Below, one piece after another: positions 19,014 to 26,386 of a DNA stretch of 64,000 nt. Under the pieces are notes generated by a model that searched no databases, had not been told where the DNA came from, and was given only the letters and a program-made list of their open reading frames with translations. Source of the stretch: CAVQBC01 sp963710665 (GTDB lineage Bacteria; Actinomycetota; Thermoleophilia; Solirubrobacterales; Solirubrobacteraceae); assembly GCA_963710665.1 (NCBI GenBank), contig CAVQBC010000008.1, positions 558,001 to 622,000 on the forward strand. The letters run 5' to 3'. Numbering within the stretch: position 1 is the stretch's first letter; each line of letters opens with the position of its first letter. The translations under genes and the position numbers were made by a program.

Positions 19014-19036
19014 CTCATCGCCCCGATTGGATGAAC
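19014..19036 (-). promoter_or_regulatory. Dispersed 23-bp motif, copy 6
   Basis: On the minus strand reads TTCATCCAATCGGGGCGATG, one change from consensus, 31 bases before the start at 18982. A divergent copy lies 50 bases away at 19086-19108. Confidence 0.55.
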
Positions 19037-19085
19037 GTCGCCCGCCGCGTTCGATCGACCGGACTCGTGACTCCGCCTCGCGCCG

Positions 19086-19108
19086 ATTCATCCCATCAAG
19101 GCGATGCC
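19086..19108 (+). promoter_or_regulatory. Dispersed 23-bp motif, copy 7
   Basis: Reads TTCATCCCATCAAGGCGATG, one change from consensus, 93 bases before GTG 19202. Together with copy 6 it forms a divergent pair serving genes on both strands. Confidence 0.55.
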
Positions 19109-19201
19109 GTGGAACCGAACGGACGAGACGATGCACACCGATGGTCACTAGCCGAGCGGCGCACAGCGCCTCCTCGGTCGACTCGATCGGAGGGACATAC
19201 T

Positions 19202-19396
19202 GTGTCGACCTTCCTCTGGATCCTCCTCGGGATCCTTTACCTCACTGCGCTCTTCGTGCTGGGCTTGTCGACGCTCCGCAAGGGCCACACGGCGCTGTTC
19301 TGGCTCGGGATCATCTTCCCGGTCCTGTGGATCGTCGGGGCCCTCATGGCGCCCACGCCGGCGGTCGCGGCTGAGGCCAGGGCGGATCTCCGATAG
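19202..19396 (+). CDS. Small two-helix membrane protein
   Basis: A 64-residue product from GTG 19202, with GGAGGG seven bases upstream. Two hydrophobic helices, STFLWILLGILYLTALFVLG and TALFWLGIIFPVLWIVGALM, are separated by a short basic loop LSTLRKGH. This resembles the small PLDc_N-like or phage-holin-like membrane proteins often seen in stress regulons, without a defined role. Intact, monocistronic, followed by a hairpin at 19436, and preceded by the 23-bp motif. Confidence 0.6.
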   Translation: MSTFLWILLGILYLTALFVLGLSTLRKGHTALFWLGIIFPVLWIVGALMAPTPAVAAEARADLR

Positions 19397-19435
19397 CGGG
19401 GATCGCCTGCTGACACGCCGTAACACACCGGACGG

Positions 19436-19453
19436 CCCCGACACTTCTCGGGG
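19436..19453 (+). terminator. Hairpin after the small membrane gene
   Basis: 6-bp stem CCCCGA / TCGGGG with a 6-base loop, 39 bases after the stop at 19396. Short stem and no T-run. Confidence 0.4.
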
Positions 19454-19457
19454 TCGT

Positions 19458-19850
19458 TCAGTCGTTAATGGCAGATCGGCCCGACACGCCCGGGACACGC
19501 GGAGTAAGTCCCAGCGCCCTTACGGGTGAACGCGCGTTACTCCCAACCACTGCGGGCGAACGCGGTCGAGCGTGTGCTGGGTGAGCTGCGCCACCGTCGT
19601 TGGCGGTCAGCGCGCCAGCCGGCAAATCGGCGGGGTAGTGCACTCCGGTGTGGACCGCCAAGCCGACGAGTGCGTCGAGGACGTGCAGCGGTGCGACCGG
19701 TCGGGTCGGCGCCGGCGTGTGCGAGCGGCTTGATCGCGACGTTGACCGCGACCGGGAGCCGCGCCGCGGCGCCCATGGAGAGGCGTGAGTGGTTCGCCGC
19801 GCGCGTGAGGCCGGGCGCACCACCGCGCGTCCCTGCCCAGGTCGCACGAG
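19458..19850 (-). pseudogene. PAP2-family phosphatase remnant
   Basis: Fragments in two frames of this strand read AANHSRLSMGAAARLPVAVN, VAIKPLAH and then RPVAPLHVLDALVGLAVHTG, VHYPADLPAGALTANDGG. The order matches the core and C-terminal part of PAP2 phosphatases (NxxIKPL...RxRPxR and GVHYPxDVLAGA). The upstream half is unrecognisable, and the catalytic RPxR region falls in the frame break. It is not related closely to the intact PAP2 pair at 27.6-29.8 kb, whose signature is SLHVSM and GWHYVIDD. Confidence 0.4.
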
Positions 19851-19969
19851 CGCGGCCGCGGGCCCCGCCGTCGGCGGGGCCCCGGCGACCGGCGCTCGGT
19901 TCCTGGAATGAGTCGGTCGGTGGGCTTGCTGCCCTTCCTGCCGGAGTCGGCCGGCGGGTCTGGTGTCGC

Positions 19970-20245
19970 TCAGGCGGAACCGAGCACACGCGCCTTTTCG
20001 CGCGCGAACTCCTCGTCCGTAAGCACCTTCTGCTCGTGAAGCTCGCCCAGTTGCTTGAGCTCCTCGATCGCGTCAGGCGTCAGCCCGCCCGAGTCGGGCG
20101 GCACCGCCTGGGCGGGATCCGCCGACGCAGGTGCCGGGACCGCGGTCTCCTCCGCCTGCTTTGCGTCGTGATGGTGTTTCGCGGCGACCGCGGCCCCTCC
20201 GACCACAGCGGCGCGTCGCCTGCGCTGGCGTCTGTCTTGTCCCAT
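19970..20245 (-). CDS. SHOCT-domain small protein
   Basis: A 91-residue protein. ATG 20245 has AGGAAGGG upstream at seven bases; GTG 20251 is an alternative. A basic N terminus and short hydrophobic stretch (RAAVVGGAAVAAKHHH) is followed by a Pro/Ala linker and the C-terminal SHOCT motif DAIEELKQLGELHEQKVLTD, EEFAREKARVL. SHOCT is a short oligomerising domain attached to many stress and membrane proteins. A copy of the 23-bp motif lies 166 bases upstream. Confidence 0.8.
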   Translation of the reverse strand: MGQDRRQRRRRAAVVGGAAVAAKHHHDAKQAEETAVPAPASADPAQAVPPDSGGLTPDAIEELKQLGELHEQKVLTDEEFAREKARVLGSA

Positions 20246-20411
20246 CTTCACACCCTTCCTGACTCGATTGCACTGGCTCGGCAGCAGTCCTGTCGGTACT
20301 GATTGCCGCGCCGCTCGCCTGAGCGCGACCAGCCTCGGGGAAGACGCTGATGGGAGATGAGCGAGTCACGCGCTTACCCGTTGCACGAGGATGCCGCTCC
20401 CCGCCACTCCG

Positions 20412-20434
20412 GTCATCGCCCAGATGGGACGAAT
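20412..20434 (-). promoter_or_regulatory. Dispersed 23-bp motif, copy 8
   Basis: On the minus strand reads TTCGTCCCATCTGGGCGATG, one change from consensus, pointing to the SHOCT gene 166 bases away. The rest of the 320-base gap between the SHOCT and SDR genes shows nothing else. Confidence 0.5.
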
Positions 20435-20564
20435 CGCGCCGACCACGGCGACGGCGGCTGCCGCGGTACGTCGTAGCCATCGGGGCAGGCCCGCATCGAC
20501 GCTCACGTTTCGACCGGCGCCCGCGTTGTCAGAGCGCCCACCGCGAACCAGGGAGCGCCACAGC

Positions 20565-21368
20565 ATGGATCTCGACCTCACCGGCCGGGTCGCCGTCGTG
20601 ACCGCGGCCTCGAAGGGCATCGGCCTCGCCGTCACGCGCACGCTGCTCGAGGAGGGGGCGTGCGTGGTGGCGACCTCGCGCACCCGCGGCGCCGAGCTCG
20701 CCGCGCTCGACGGCGACCTCGTGCACGTGCCGGCGGACCTGATGGAGCCGTGGGCGCCCGCCGAGGTCGTCTCCCAGGCGATCACGGCGTTCGGACGGCT
20801 CGACATCCTCGTCAACAACGCCGGCGGGCCGCCGCCCGGCACGAAGCTCCCGCGCCTCGGGTTCCTCGACCTCACCGACGAGGACTGGCGCGAGATGCTC
20901 GAGTTCAACCTGCTCACGGCGGTGCGGGCGTGCCGCGCGGCGATCCCGCACCTCATGCAGCGCCGCGACGGCGCGATCGTCAACGTCTCCTCGGTCCACG
21001 GCCGCCAGCCGTCGGCGGTCAACGTCGACTACGGCGCGGCGAAGGCGGCGATGATCAACCTCACCAAGGCGCTGTCGGAGGAGTTCGGGCCGCTCGGCGT
21101 GCGCGTCAACGGCGTGTGCCCGGGGCCGGTGCGGACGCCGTGGTGGACGGACGACGGCGGGGCGGTCGACATCATGGCGACGATGACCGGCGCCGACCGC
21201 GGGAGCATCCTCGGCACCGTGGCCCCCGAGATGATGCGGCTGACCACCGGTCGCCTCGCGGAGCCGCAGGAGATCGCCGACGCCGTCGTGCTGCTGTGCT
21301 CGCCGCGCTCGGCCAGCACCACCGGGTCGGAGGTCGTGGTGGACTCGGGCATGATCAAGACGAGCTGA
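20565..21368 (+). CDS. Short-chain dehydrogenase/reductase
   Basis: A 267-residue classical SDR. The cofactor motif VTAASKGIG is at residues 11-19, NNAGG near 88, the catalytic Ser in NVSSVHG near 143 and YGAAKAA (Tyr and Lys) near 156. The C-terminal GRLAEPQEIADAVVLLCSPR and TGSEVVVDSGM are family features. It would oxidise or reduce an alcohol/ketone with NAD(P). ATG 20565 follows GGGAG. Its 3' end overlaps the convergent EamA exporter by 14 bases. From here on genes are mostly free of frameshifts. Confidence 0.9.
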   Translation: MDLDLTGRVAVVTAASKGIGLAVTRTLLEEGACVVATSRTRGAELAALDGDLVHVPADLMEPWAPAEVVSQAITAFGRLDILVNNAGGPPPGTKLPRLGFLDLTDEDWREMLEFNLLTAVRACRAAIPHLMQRRDGAIVNVSSVHGRQPSAVNVDYGAAKAAMINLTKALSEEFGPLGVRVNGVCPGPVRTPWWTDDGGAVDIMATMTGADRGSILGTVAPEMMRLTTGRLAEPQEIADAVVLLCSPRSASTTGSEVVVDSGMIKTS

Positions 21369-22302
21369 CCGGCGCGGGCGCCGCGACAATCGGCCCGCCG
21401 CCCGGCGTGCGCCGCCGCCGGAGGCGGACGTTGAGCACGAGCACCGCCGCGAGGACGAGCGCGCCGCCGGCGAGCTGCGCCGGCCCGAGCGTCTCCCCGA
21501 AGGCGAGGAACGCGAGCATCACGGTGACGAGCGGCTCGACGGTGGCGAGGATCGAGGCCGTCGTCGGCCCGACCCGCCGCAGCCCGGCGAAGAAGAGGCT
21601 GATCGACGCGACCGTCGACACGACGGCCAGGCAGGCCAGCCAGCCCCAGCCGGCGGCCGTCAGCGCGCCGGGGCGCAGGTCGCCCAGCGCCGCCGAGCCG
21701 GCGGTCAGGGTCACCGCCGCGCCGGTGCACACGAGCGCCGAGAGCAGCCGCGGGGAGACGCGCCCCGCGACGCCGTCGCTGACGAGGATGTAGGTGCTGT
21801 AGACGAGCGCGGCGGCGAGCCCGAGCGCGGTGCCGAGCGGGTCGAGCTTCCCCGCCCCGGCACCCGCCACGACGAGCACGAGGCCGCCGAGCGCGAGCGC
21901 CAGCGCGACCAGGCGCCGCCCGTCGAGCCGCTCGCGGCCGAGCGCGACCGCGGCGGCGGCGACGATCGCCGGGAACGTGTAGATCAGCAGCGACAGCAGC
22001 GACGCGTCGATGCGCTGCAGGGCGGCGAAGAAGAGGCCGGACTGCAGGGCGTAGCCGCACGCGCCGAGCGCGAGTCCCGCGACGAGGTCGCGGCGCCGCA
22101 GCGCCCCGGCTTCGCGCGCCGCGCCGCCGGCCGCGAGCAGCGCCCAGAACACCACGGCGGCCAGCGCGAAGCGCACGGAGAGCAGCGTCCCGACCGTCGC
22201 GCCCTCACCATAGGCGAGCTTTCCGAAGACGGCCATCGCCCCGAACGAGGCGCCGGAGCCGAGGCAGAAGAGGGTCCCCGAGGAGGAGCGCATGCGTCGC
22301 AT
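21355..22302 (-). CDS. EamA/DMT-family transporter
   Basis: About 315 residues in ten hydrophobic helices arranged as two EamA repeats (SGASFGAMAVFGKLAYGEGA in the first and LAAALVYSTYILVSDGVAGR in the second). The second repeat ends with PTTASILATVEPLVTVMLAF and GETLGPAQLAGGALVLAAV, as is typical. Such proteins export amino acids or other small metabolites. ATG 22302 has GAGGG seven bases upstream; 22293 and 22320 are alternatives. It is divergent from a LysR regulator that probably controls it. Confidence 0.85.
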   Translation of the reverse strand: MRRMRSSSGTLFCLGSGASFGAMAVFGKLAYGEGATVGTLLSVRFALAAVVFWALLAAGGAAREAGALRRRDLVAGLALGACGYALQSGLFFAALQRIDASLLSLLIYTFPAIVAAAAVALGRERLDGRRLVALALALGGLVLVVAGAGAGKLDPLGTALGLAAALVYSTYILVSDGVAGRVSPRLLSALVCTGAAVTLTAGSAALGDLRPGALTAAGWGWLACLAVVSTVASISLFFAGLRRVGPTTASILATVEPLVTVMLAFLAFGETLGPAQLAGGALVLAAVLVLNVRLRRRRTPGGGPIVAAPAPVSSS

Positions 22303-22333
22303 CCTGCGCCCTCGAAGCATCAAGATCGATTCC

Positions 22334-22351
22334 GATTCCTGACGGAGAATC
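22334..22351. promoter_or_regulatory. Dyad between eamA-type and lysR genes
   Basis: GATTCCTGACGGAGAATC contains inverted GATTC / GAATC arms separated by eight bases, in the 66-base divergent gap. This arrangement fits a LysR-type operator acting on both genes. Confidence 0.4.
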
Positions 22352-22368
22352 GGTAGCGTTCCTGCACG

Positions 22369-23280
22369 ATGCTCGACCTCCGCCGCCTGCGCCTGCTGCG
22401 CGAGCTCAACGAGCGCGGGACGATCGCGGCGGTCGCCGATGCCCTGCAGTTCACGCCGTCGGCGGTCTCGCAGCAGCTCGCGATGCTCGAGCGCGAGGCG
22501 GGCGTGCCGCTGCTCGAGCGCGCGGGCCGCGGGGTGCGGCTGACCGACCCGGCGCTCGTGCTGGTCGAGCACGCGGAGGCGCTGCTCGAGCGCGCGGCGC
22601 TCGCCGAGGCGGACCTCGCCGCCGCGGCCGGAACGGTCACGGGTCGGGGCCGCATCGCGGGCTTCGAGTCCGTGGCGCTGCACCTCGCGCTCCCCGCGAT
22701 GGAGGCGCTCGCGCGCGACGCCCCGCGGCTCCGCTGCGAGTTCGTCAAGGCGGAGCCCGAGGAGGCGCTGCCGGCGCTGGCGCTCGGCGACCTCGACCTC
22801 GTGCTGGGCGACGAGTGGGAGCACCAGCCGCTCAACCTCCCCGCGGAACTCCAGCGCCACGACCTGTTCCGCGACCCGGTGAACCTGGTCCTCCCGGCCG
22901 GGCATCCGGCGGCGCTCCGCCATCCGGACGCGGTGCCGCTCGCGGAGCTCGCGGGCGAGGCCTGGTCCAGCGGTCACGCGGGCATGGCCTGGGGCGAGAT
23001 GACCCGGCGCACGTGCCGCGAGCACGGCGGCTTCGAGCCCGACATCCGCCACCGGACCAACGACGCCACGGTCAGCCTCGCGCTCGTCGCGCGCGGTCTC
23101 GCGGTGACGCTGCTGCCCGACCTCGTCATCCCCGAGCGGCAGGAGCGCATCGTCCTGCGCCAGATCGCCGGGGCGCCCACCGCTCGGCTGATCGTGGCCG
23201 TCACGCGCGCCGCGGACGCCGCGCGGCCCTCGACCCAGGCCTTGCTCGCGGCGGTCCGCCGCGCCGCGTCAGCCCTCTGA
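22369..23280 (+). CDS. LysR-family transcriptional regulator
   Basis: A 303-residue protein. The winged HTH is at residues 1-60 (LRLLRELNERGTIAAVADAL, FTPSAVSQQLAMLEREAGVP, LLERAGRGVRLT), followed by a LysR substrate-binding domain (GRIAGFESVALHLALPAMEA, LALGDLDLVLGDEW, VARGLAVTLLPDLV). Divergent from the EamA exporter, a frequent pairing in which the regulator responds to the exported metabolite. Its stop overlaps the 3' end of the convergent anti-sigma gene by 12 bases. Confidence 0.9.
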   Translation: MLDLRRLRLLRELNERGTIAAVADALQFTPSAVSQQLAMLEREAGVPLLERAGRGVRLTDPALVLVEHAEALLERAALAEADLAAAAGTVTGRGRIAGFESVALHLALPAMEALARDAPRLRCEFVKAEPEEALPALALGDLDLVLGDEWEHQPLNLPAELQRHDLFRDPVNLVLPAGHPAALRHPDAVPLAELAGEAWSSGHAGMAWGEMTRRTCREHGGFEPDIRHRTNDATVSLALVARGLAVTLLPDLVIPERQERIVLRQIAGAPTARLIVAVTRAADAARPSTQALLAAVRRAASAL

Positions 23281-23502
23281 GGCGCGGAGCACCACGAGCG
23301 CGCGCAGGCTCTCATGATCCTCGCCGCAGGCGGGGCAGCCCTCGAGGTGCGCCCGCATCCCCGGCACGCGGGCGTCCGCGTCCTCGCCGGCGGCCTGGAG
23401 GTCGACGTACTCGTCGAGCTGCTCGAAGCACTCCTCGCACGTGACCTCGGGGCCGGCGGGGCCGAGCAGCCGCCCGATCAGCTCCCGGTGCTCAGCGTCC
23501 AT
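23269..23502 (-). CDS. Zinc-finger anti-sigma factor-like protein
   Basis: A 77-residue product with VTCEECFEQLDEYVDL and RAHLEGCPACGEDHESL, the His-x3-Cys-x2-Cys pattern of ZAS/zf-HC2 anti-sigma factors. No membrane helix follows, so it would be soluble, like RsrA-type factors. ATG 23502 overlaps the end of the sigma gene by 11 bases, which implies translational coupling. It probably binds and silences the adjacent sigma factor, perhaps releasing it on thiol oxidation; the trigger is inferred from the family. Confidence 0.75.
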   Translation of the reverse strand: MDAEHRELIGRLLGPAGPEVTCEECFEQLDEYVDLQAAGEDADARVPGMRAHLEGCPACGEDHESLRALVVLRASEG

Positions 23503-24139
23503 GCGCGCCCTCCGGATCGGTGGTGGCCCCGACCGCTGCGCGCAGCTTGCGGCGGGCGTCGTGGAGCGTCTTGTACAGCGCGCCGCGCGTCGTACCGAGC
23601 CGCTCGGCGAGGACGTCGATCGGGACGCCGTTGAGCGCGAGCGCGCACAGGACCTCGCGCTGGTGCGGGGTGAGCTCGGTCTGGATCGCCTCGCCGATCT
23701 CCCGCAGCAGCTCACCGCCCTCGACCAGCTCCTGCACCGAGGGGCCAGGGTCGTGGGGGAGGGGCATCTCGTCGGAGCCGAGCGCGACCTCGCGGCCGTG
23801 CCACGCGCGGCGGCGCGCCTTCACGGCCGCCTCGAGCAGCACGAACTTGTACGCCCAGGTGGTGAAGCGGCTCGCCCCGCGGAAGCTGTCGAGCTTGGCG
23901 AGGATGGCGACGAGCGCGTCGTCCGCGGCCTCCGTCGCGAGGTCACCTCGCTCGCCCGGCGGGACGTGGTCGAGCATCCCGCGCCGGCGGTTGAGCTCGA
24001 AGTGCGCCCCGCGCAGCAGCAGCGCGTGCAGCGCGGCGATCGCCTCGTCGCGCACCGAGGCCGGCCCGCGCAGCGCCGCCAGCCACGCCTCGGAATCGTC
24101 CGTGCCCACGAGGATGGCCTCGCCCGCGCTCCGCGTCAT
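23492..24139 (-). CDS. RNA polymerase ECF-type sigma factor
   Basis: A 215-residue protein from ATG 24139. Region 2 is visible as DDALVAILAKLDSFRGASRF, TTWAYKFVLLEAAVKARRRA, and region 4 as LTPHQREVLCALALNGVPID, VLAERLGTTRGALYKTLHDA, RRKLR. A 60-residue N-terminal helical segment precedes region 2 (AIAALHALLLRGAHFELNRR). Coupled to the downstream zinc anti-sigma gene, so it is likely held inactive until a signal. Its target promoter is not known; I saw no repeated ECF promoter near it. Confidence 0.85.
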   Translation of the reverse strand: MTRSAGEAILVGTDDSEAWLAALRGPASVRDEAIAALHALLLRGAHFELNRRRGMLDHVPPGERGDLATEAADDALVAILAKLDSFRGASRFTTWAYKFVLLEAAVKARRRAWHGREVALGSDEMPLPHDPGPSVQELVEGGELLREIGEAIQTELTPHQREVLCALALNGVPIDVLAERLGTTRGALYKTLHDARRKLRAAVGATTDPEGAHGR

Positions 24140-24294
24140 GTGGGGTCGAGCATAGAGCGGCCCGACAGGCCGCCGCGGCCACCACCGCCGATTGCTCCAC
24201 CCGGGGCGTCGACCAGGGATTCCACGGGCGCGACGACCCCCGCGCCGGACGATCCTGCGCCGGCCCCGCATGACGAGCGTGAAGGAGGAAGCAG

Positions 24295-25515
24295 ATGTCC
24301 ACCACCAAAGCCGGAGCAGTCAGTGCCGGCAGCGCTGTTCGCACCTTCGAGATGACCTTCTCCGACGACGAGCTCAGCGATCTTCGGAGGCGCATCAACG
24401 CGACCAGGTGGCCGGAGCGCGAGACGGTCGCCGATGACTCGCAGGGCGTGCGGCTCGCACTGATGCAGGAGCTCGCGCGCTACTGGGGGTCCGACTACGA
24501 CTGGCGGCCGTGCGAGGCGAGGCTCGACGCGCTGCCGCAGTTCATCACCGAGATCGACGGGCTCGACATCCACTTCATCCACGTCCGGTCCCGGCACGAG
24601 GACGCGCTGCCGCTGATCGTCACGCACGGATGGCCCGGGTCGATCATCGAGCAGCTGAAGATCATCGAGCCGCTCACGAATCCCACCGCACACGGCGCGA
24701 GCGCCACCGACGCGTTCCATCTGGTGATTCCGTCGCTGCCGGGTCACGGGTTCTCCGCGAAGCCGACCACCACCGGGTGGGATCCCGTCCGCATCGCACG
24801 TGCCTGGGTGGAGCTGATGAAGCGCCTCGGCTACACCCGATTCGTGGCGCAGGGCGGCGACTGGGGTGCGGCCGTCACCCAGGCGATGGGCGTGCAGGCG
24901 GCGCCTGAGCTGCTCGGCATCCACTCCAACATGCCCGGCACCGCGCCGGCCGAGATCGCCGCGGCGTTCCTGCGCGGCGACCCGCCGCCATCCGGCCTCT
25001 CCGCCGACGAGCGACGCGCTTACGACCAGCTGAGCGCGTTCTATGCGAAGCACGTGGCCTACGCGCAGATCATGTCGACGCGCCCGCAGACCCTGTACGG
25101 GCTCGCGGACTCACCGGTCGATCTCGCCGCGTTCGCGATCGACCACGGCGACGGCACCGGCCAGCCCGGGCTCATCGCGCGGATCCTCGAGGGACGCCTG
25201 CAGGGCGATCTCACGCGGGACGACATCCTCGACAACATCACGCTCTACTGGCTGACGAACACGGGGGTCTCCGCGGCTCGCCTCTACTGGGAGAGCAAGG
25301 CGGGCTTCTTCGACGCCAAGCCCATCTCGATCCCGTACGCCATCAGCGTCTTCCCGGACGAGCTCTACCAGGCCCCCCGGAGCTGGGCGGAGCGCGCGTA
25401 CCCGGACAACCTCATCTACTTCAACCAGGTCGACCGAGGGGGCCACTTCGCGGCCTGGGAGCAGCCACAGCTGCTCGCGGAGGAGCTTCGCGCAGGCTTC
25501 AGGTCGTTGCGCTAG
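24295..25515 (+). CDS. Epoxide hydrolase (juvenile-hormone/EHN type)
   Basis: A 406-residue alpha/beta hydrolase with the EHN N-terminal domain (ATRWPERETVADDSQGV). The oxyanion motif HGWPG is at 111-115, the nucleophile Asp189 in GGDWGA, and the catalytic His in RGGHFAAWEQ near the C terminus. Opens epoxides to diols. ATG 24295 has AAGGAGG six bases upstream. A strong hairpin follows at 25535. A paralogue on the opposite strand lies at 26387-27547. Confidence 0.9.
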   Translation: MSTTKAGAVSAGSAVRTFEMTFSDDELSDLRRRINATRWPERETVADDSQGVRLALMQELARYWGSDYDWRPCEARLDALPQFITEIDGLDIHFIHVRSRHEDALPLIVTHGWPGSIIEQLKIIEPLTNPTAHGASATDAFHLVIPSLPGHGFSAKPTTTGWDPVRIARAWVELMKRLGYTRFVAQGGDWGAAVTQAMGVQAAPELLGIHSNMPGTAPAEIAAAFLRGDPPPSGLSADERRAYDQLSAFYAKHVAYAQIMSTRPQTLYGLADSPVDLAAFAIDHGDGTGQPGLIARILEGRLQGDLTRDDILDNITLYWLTNTGVSAARLYWESKAGFFDAKPISIPYAISVFPDELYQAPRSWAERAYPDNLIYFNQVDRGGHFAAWEQPQLLAEELRAGFRSLR

Positions 25516-25534
25516 ACCGCGCGCCCCAGAACGC

Positions 25535-25569
25535 GGGGCCGCGTACCCGTTCGACAGGTACGCGGCCCC
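25535..25569. terminator. Strong perfect hairpin after epoxide hydrolase
   Basis: Thirteen-bp perfect stem GGGGCCGCGTACC / GGTACGCGGCCCC with a 9-base loop, 19 bases after the stop codon. No T-run, but stem strength and position suggest termination. Confidence 0.65.
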
Positions 25570-25638
25570 GGACGTAAGAGGACCTCGGCGGCGGACGCGA
25601 ACACTCCGACAACCCCCGCCCCGTCCGGAGGACGCGAC

Positions 25639-26337
25639 ATGAGGTTCACCCCCCGCCCCGGGATCCGCCGGCGCCCGGTCATCGCGACCGCGGCGGTCGT
25701 GCTCGCCGCCGCGCTCGGCGCCGTGGCGACGGCCGGCGCCGTCGGCACCGCGCCGTCGCGCGAGCACCACCACGCCCAGAGCGCCCGCTCGGTGACCGCG
25801 AAGCAGCTCGCCTTCCACGACGCGATGCGCAAGCTCTGGGAGGACCACATCACGTGGACCCGGCTGACGATCGTCAGCTTCGCCGGCGGGCTCCCCGACC
25901 TCCCCGCCAACCAGGCGCGACTGCTCCGCAACCAGACCGACATCGGCAACGCGGTCAAGCCCTACTACGGCAAGGCCGCCGGCAACCGCCTGACCGCCTT
26001 GCTCGAGGAGCACATCCGCGGCGCCGTCGCCGTGCTCGTGGCCGCCAAGGCCGGCGACCAGGCCCAGATCAAGGCCGCCACGGACGCGTGGTACGCCAAC
26101 GGCAACGAGATCGCGGACTTCCTCGCCAAGGCCAACCCGCGCAACTGGCCCAAGCGCGAGATGCGGGCGATGATGAAGGACCACCTGGACCTCACGCTCA
26201 GGGAGGCCACGCACCGCCTCCAGGGCGACTTCGCGGCGGACATCCGCGACTACGACCGGATCCACAACCAGATCCTCGAGATGGCGGACATGCTCAGCGA
26301 GGGCATCATCCGGCAGTTCCCCGGCAGGTTCCGCTGA
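25639..26337 (+). CDS. Exported four-helix protein of unknown function
   Basis: A 232-residue protein with a signal peptide (basic RRRP, hydrophobic core VIATAAVVLAAALGAVATAG). The mature part is helical and shows LWEDHITWTRLTIVSFAGGL, DIGNAVKPYYGKAAGNRLTA, LLEEHI, WYANGNEIADFLAKANPRNW and EMADMLSEGIIRQFP. Conserved His, Asp and Glu residues spaced along the helices recall metal-binding four-helix bundles, and homologues of this type are widespread in actinobacteria without assigned role. GGAGG precedes ATG 25639. Flanked on both sides by perfect hairpins and epoxide hydrolase genes. Confidence 0.7.
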   Translation: MRFTPRPGIRRRPVIATAAVVLAAALGAVATAGAVGTAPSREHHHAQSARSVTAKQLAFHDAMRKLWEDHITWTRLTIVSFAGGLPDLPANQARLLRNQTDIGNAVKPYYGKAAGNRLTALLEEHIRGAVAVLVAAKAGDQAQIKAATDAWYANGNEIADFLAKANPRNWPKREMRAMMKDHLDLTLREATHRLQGDFAADIRDYDRIHNQILEMADMLSEGIIRQFPGRFR

Positions 26338-26350
26338 TCGGCGCGGCCGA

Positions 26351-26381
26351 GCCGAGGGGTCCCGGGCACGGACCCCTCGGC
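26351..26381. terminator. Bidirectional terminator hairpin
   Basis: Twelve-bp perfect stem GCCGAGGGGTCC / GGACCCCTCGGC with a 7-base loop between the convergent stops at 26337 and 26387; it can serve both strands. Confidence 0.65.
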
Positions 26382-26386
26382 CGGCG

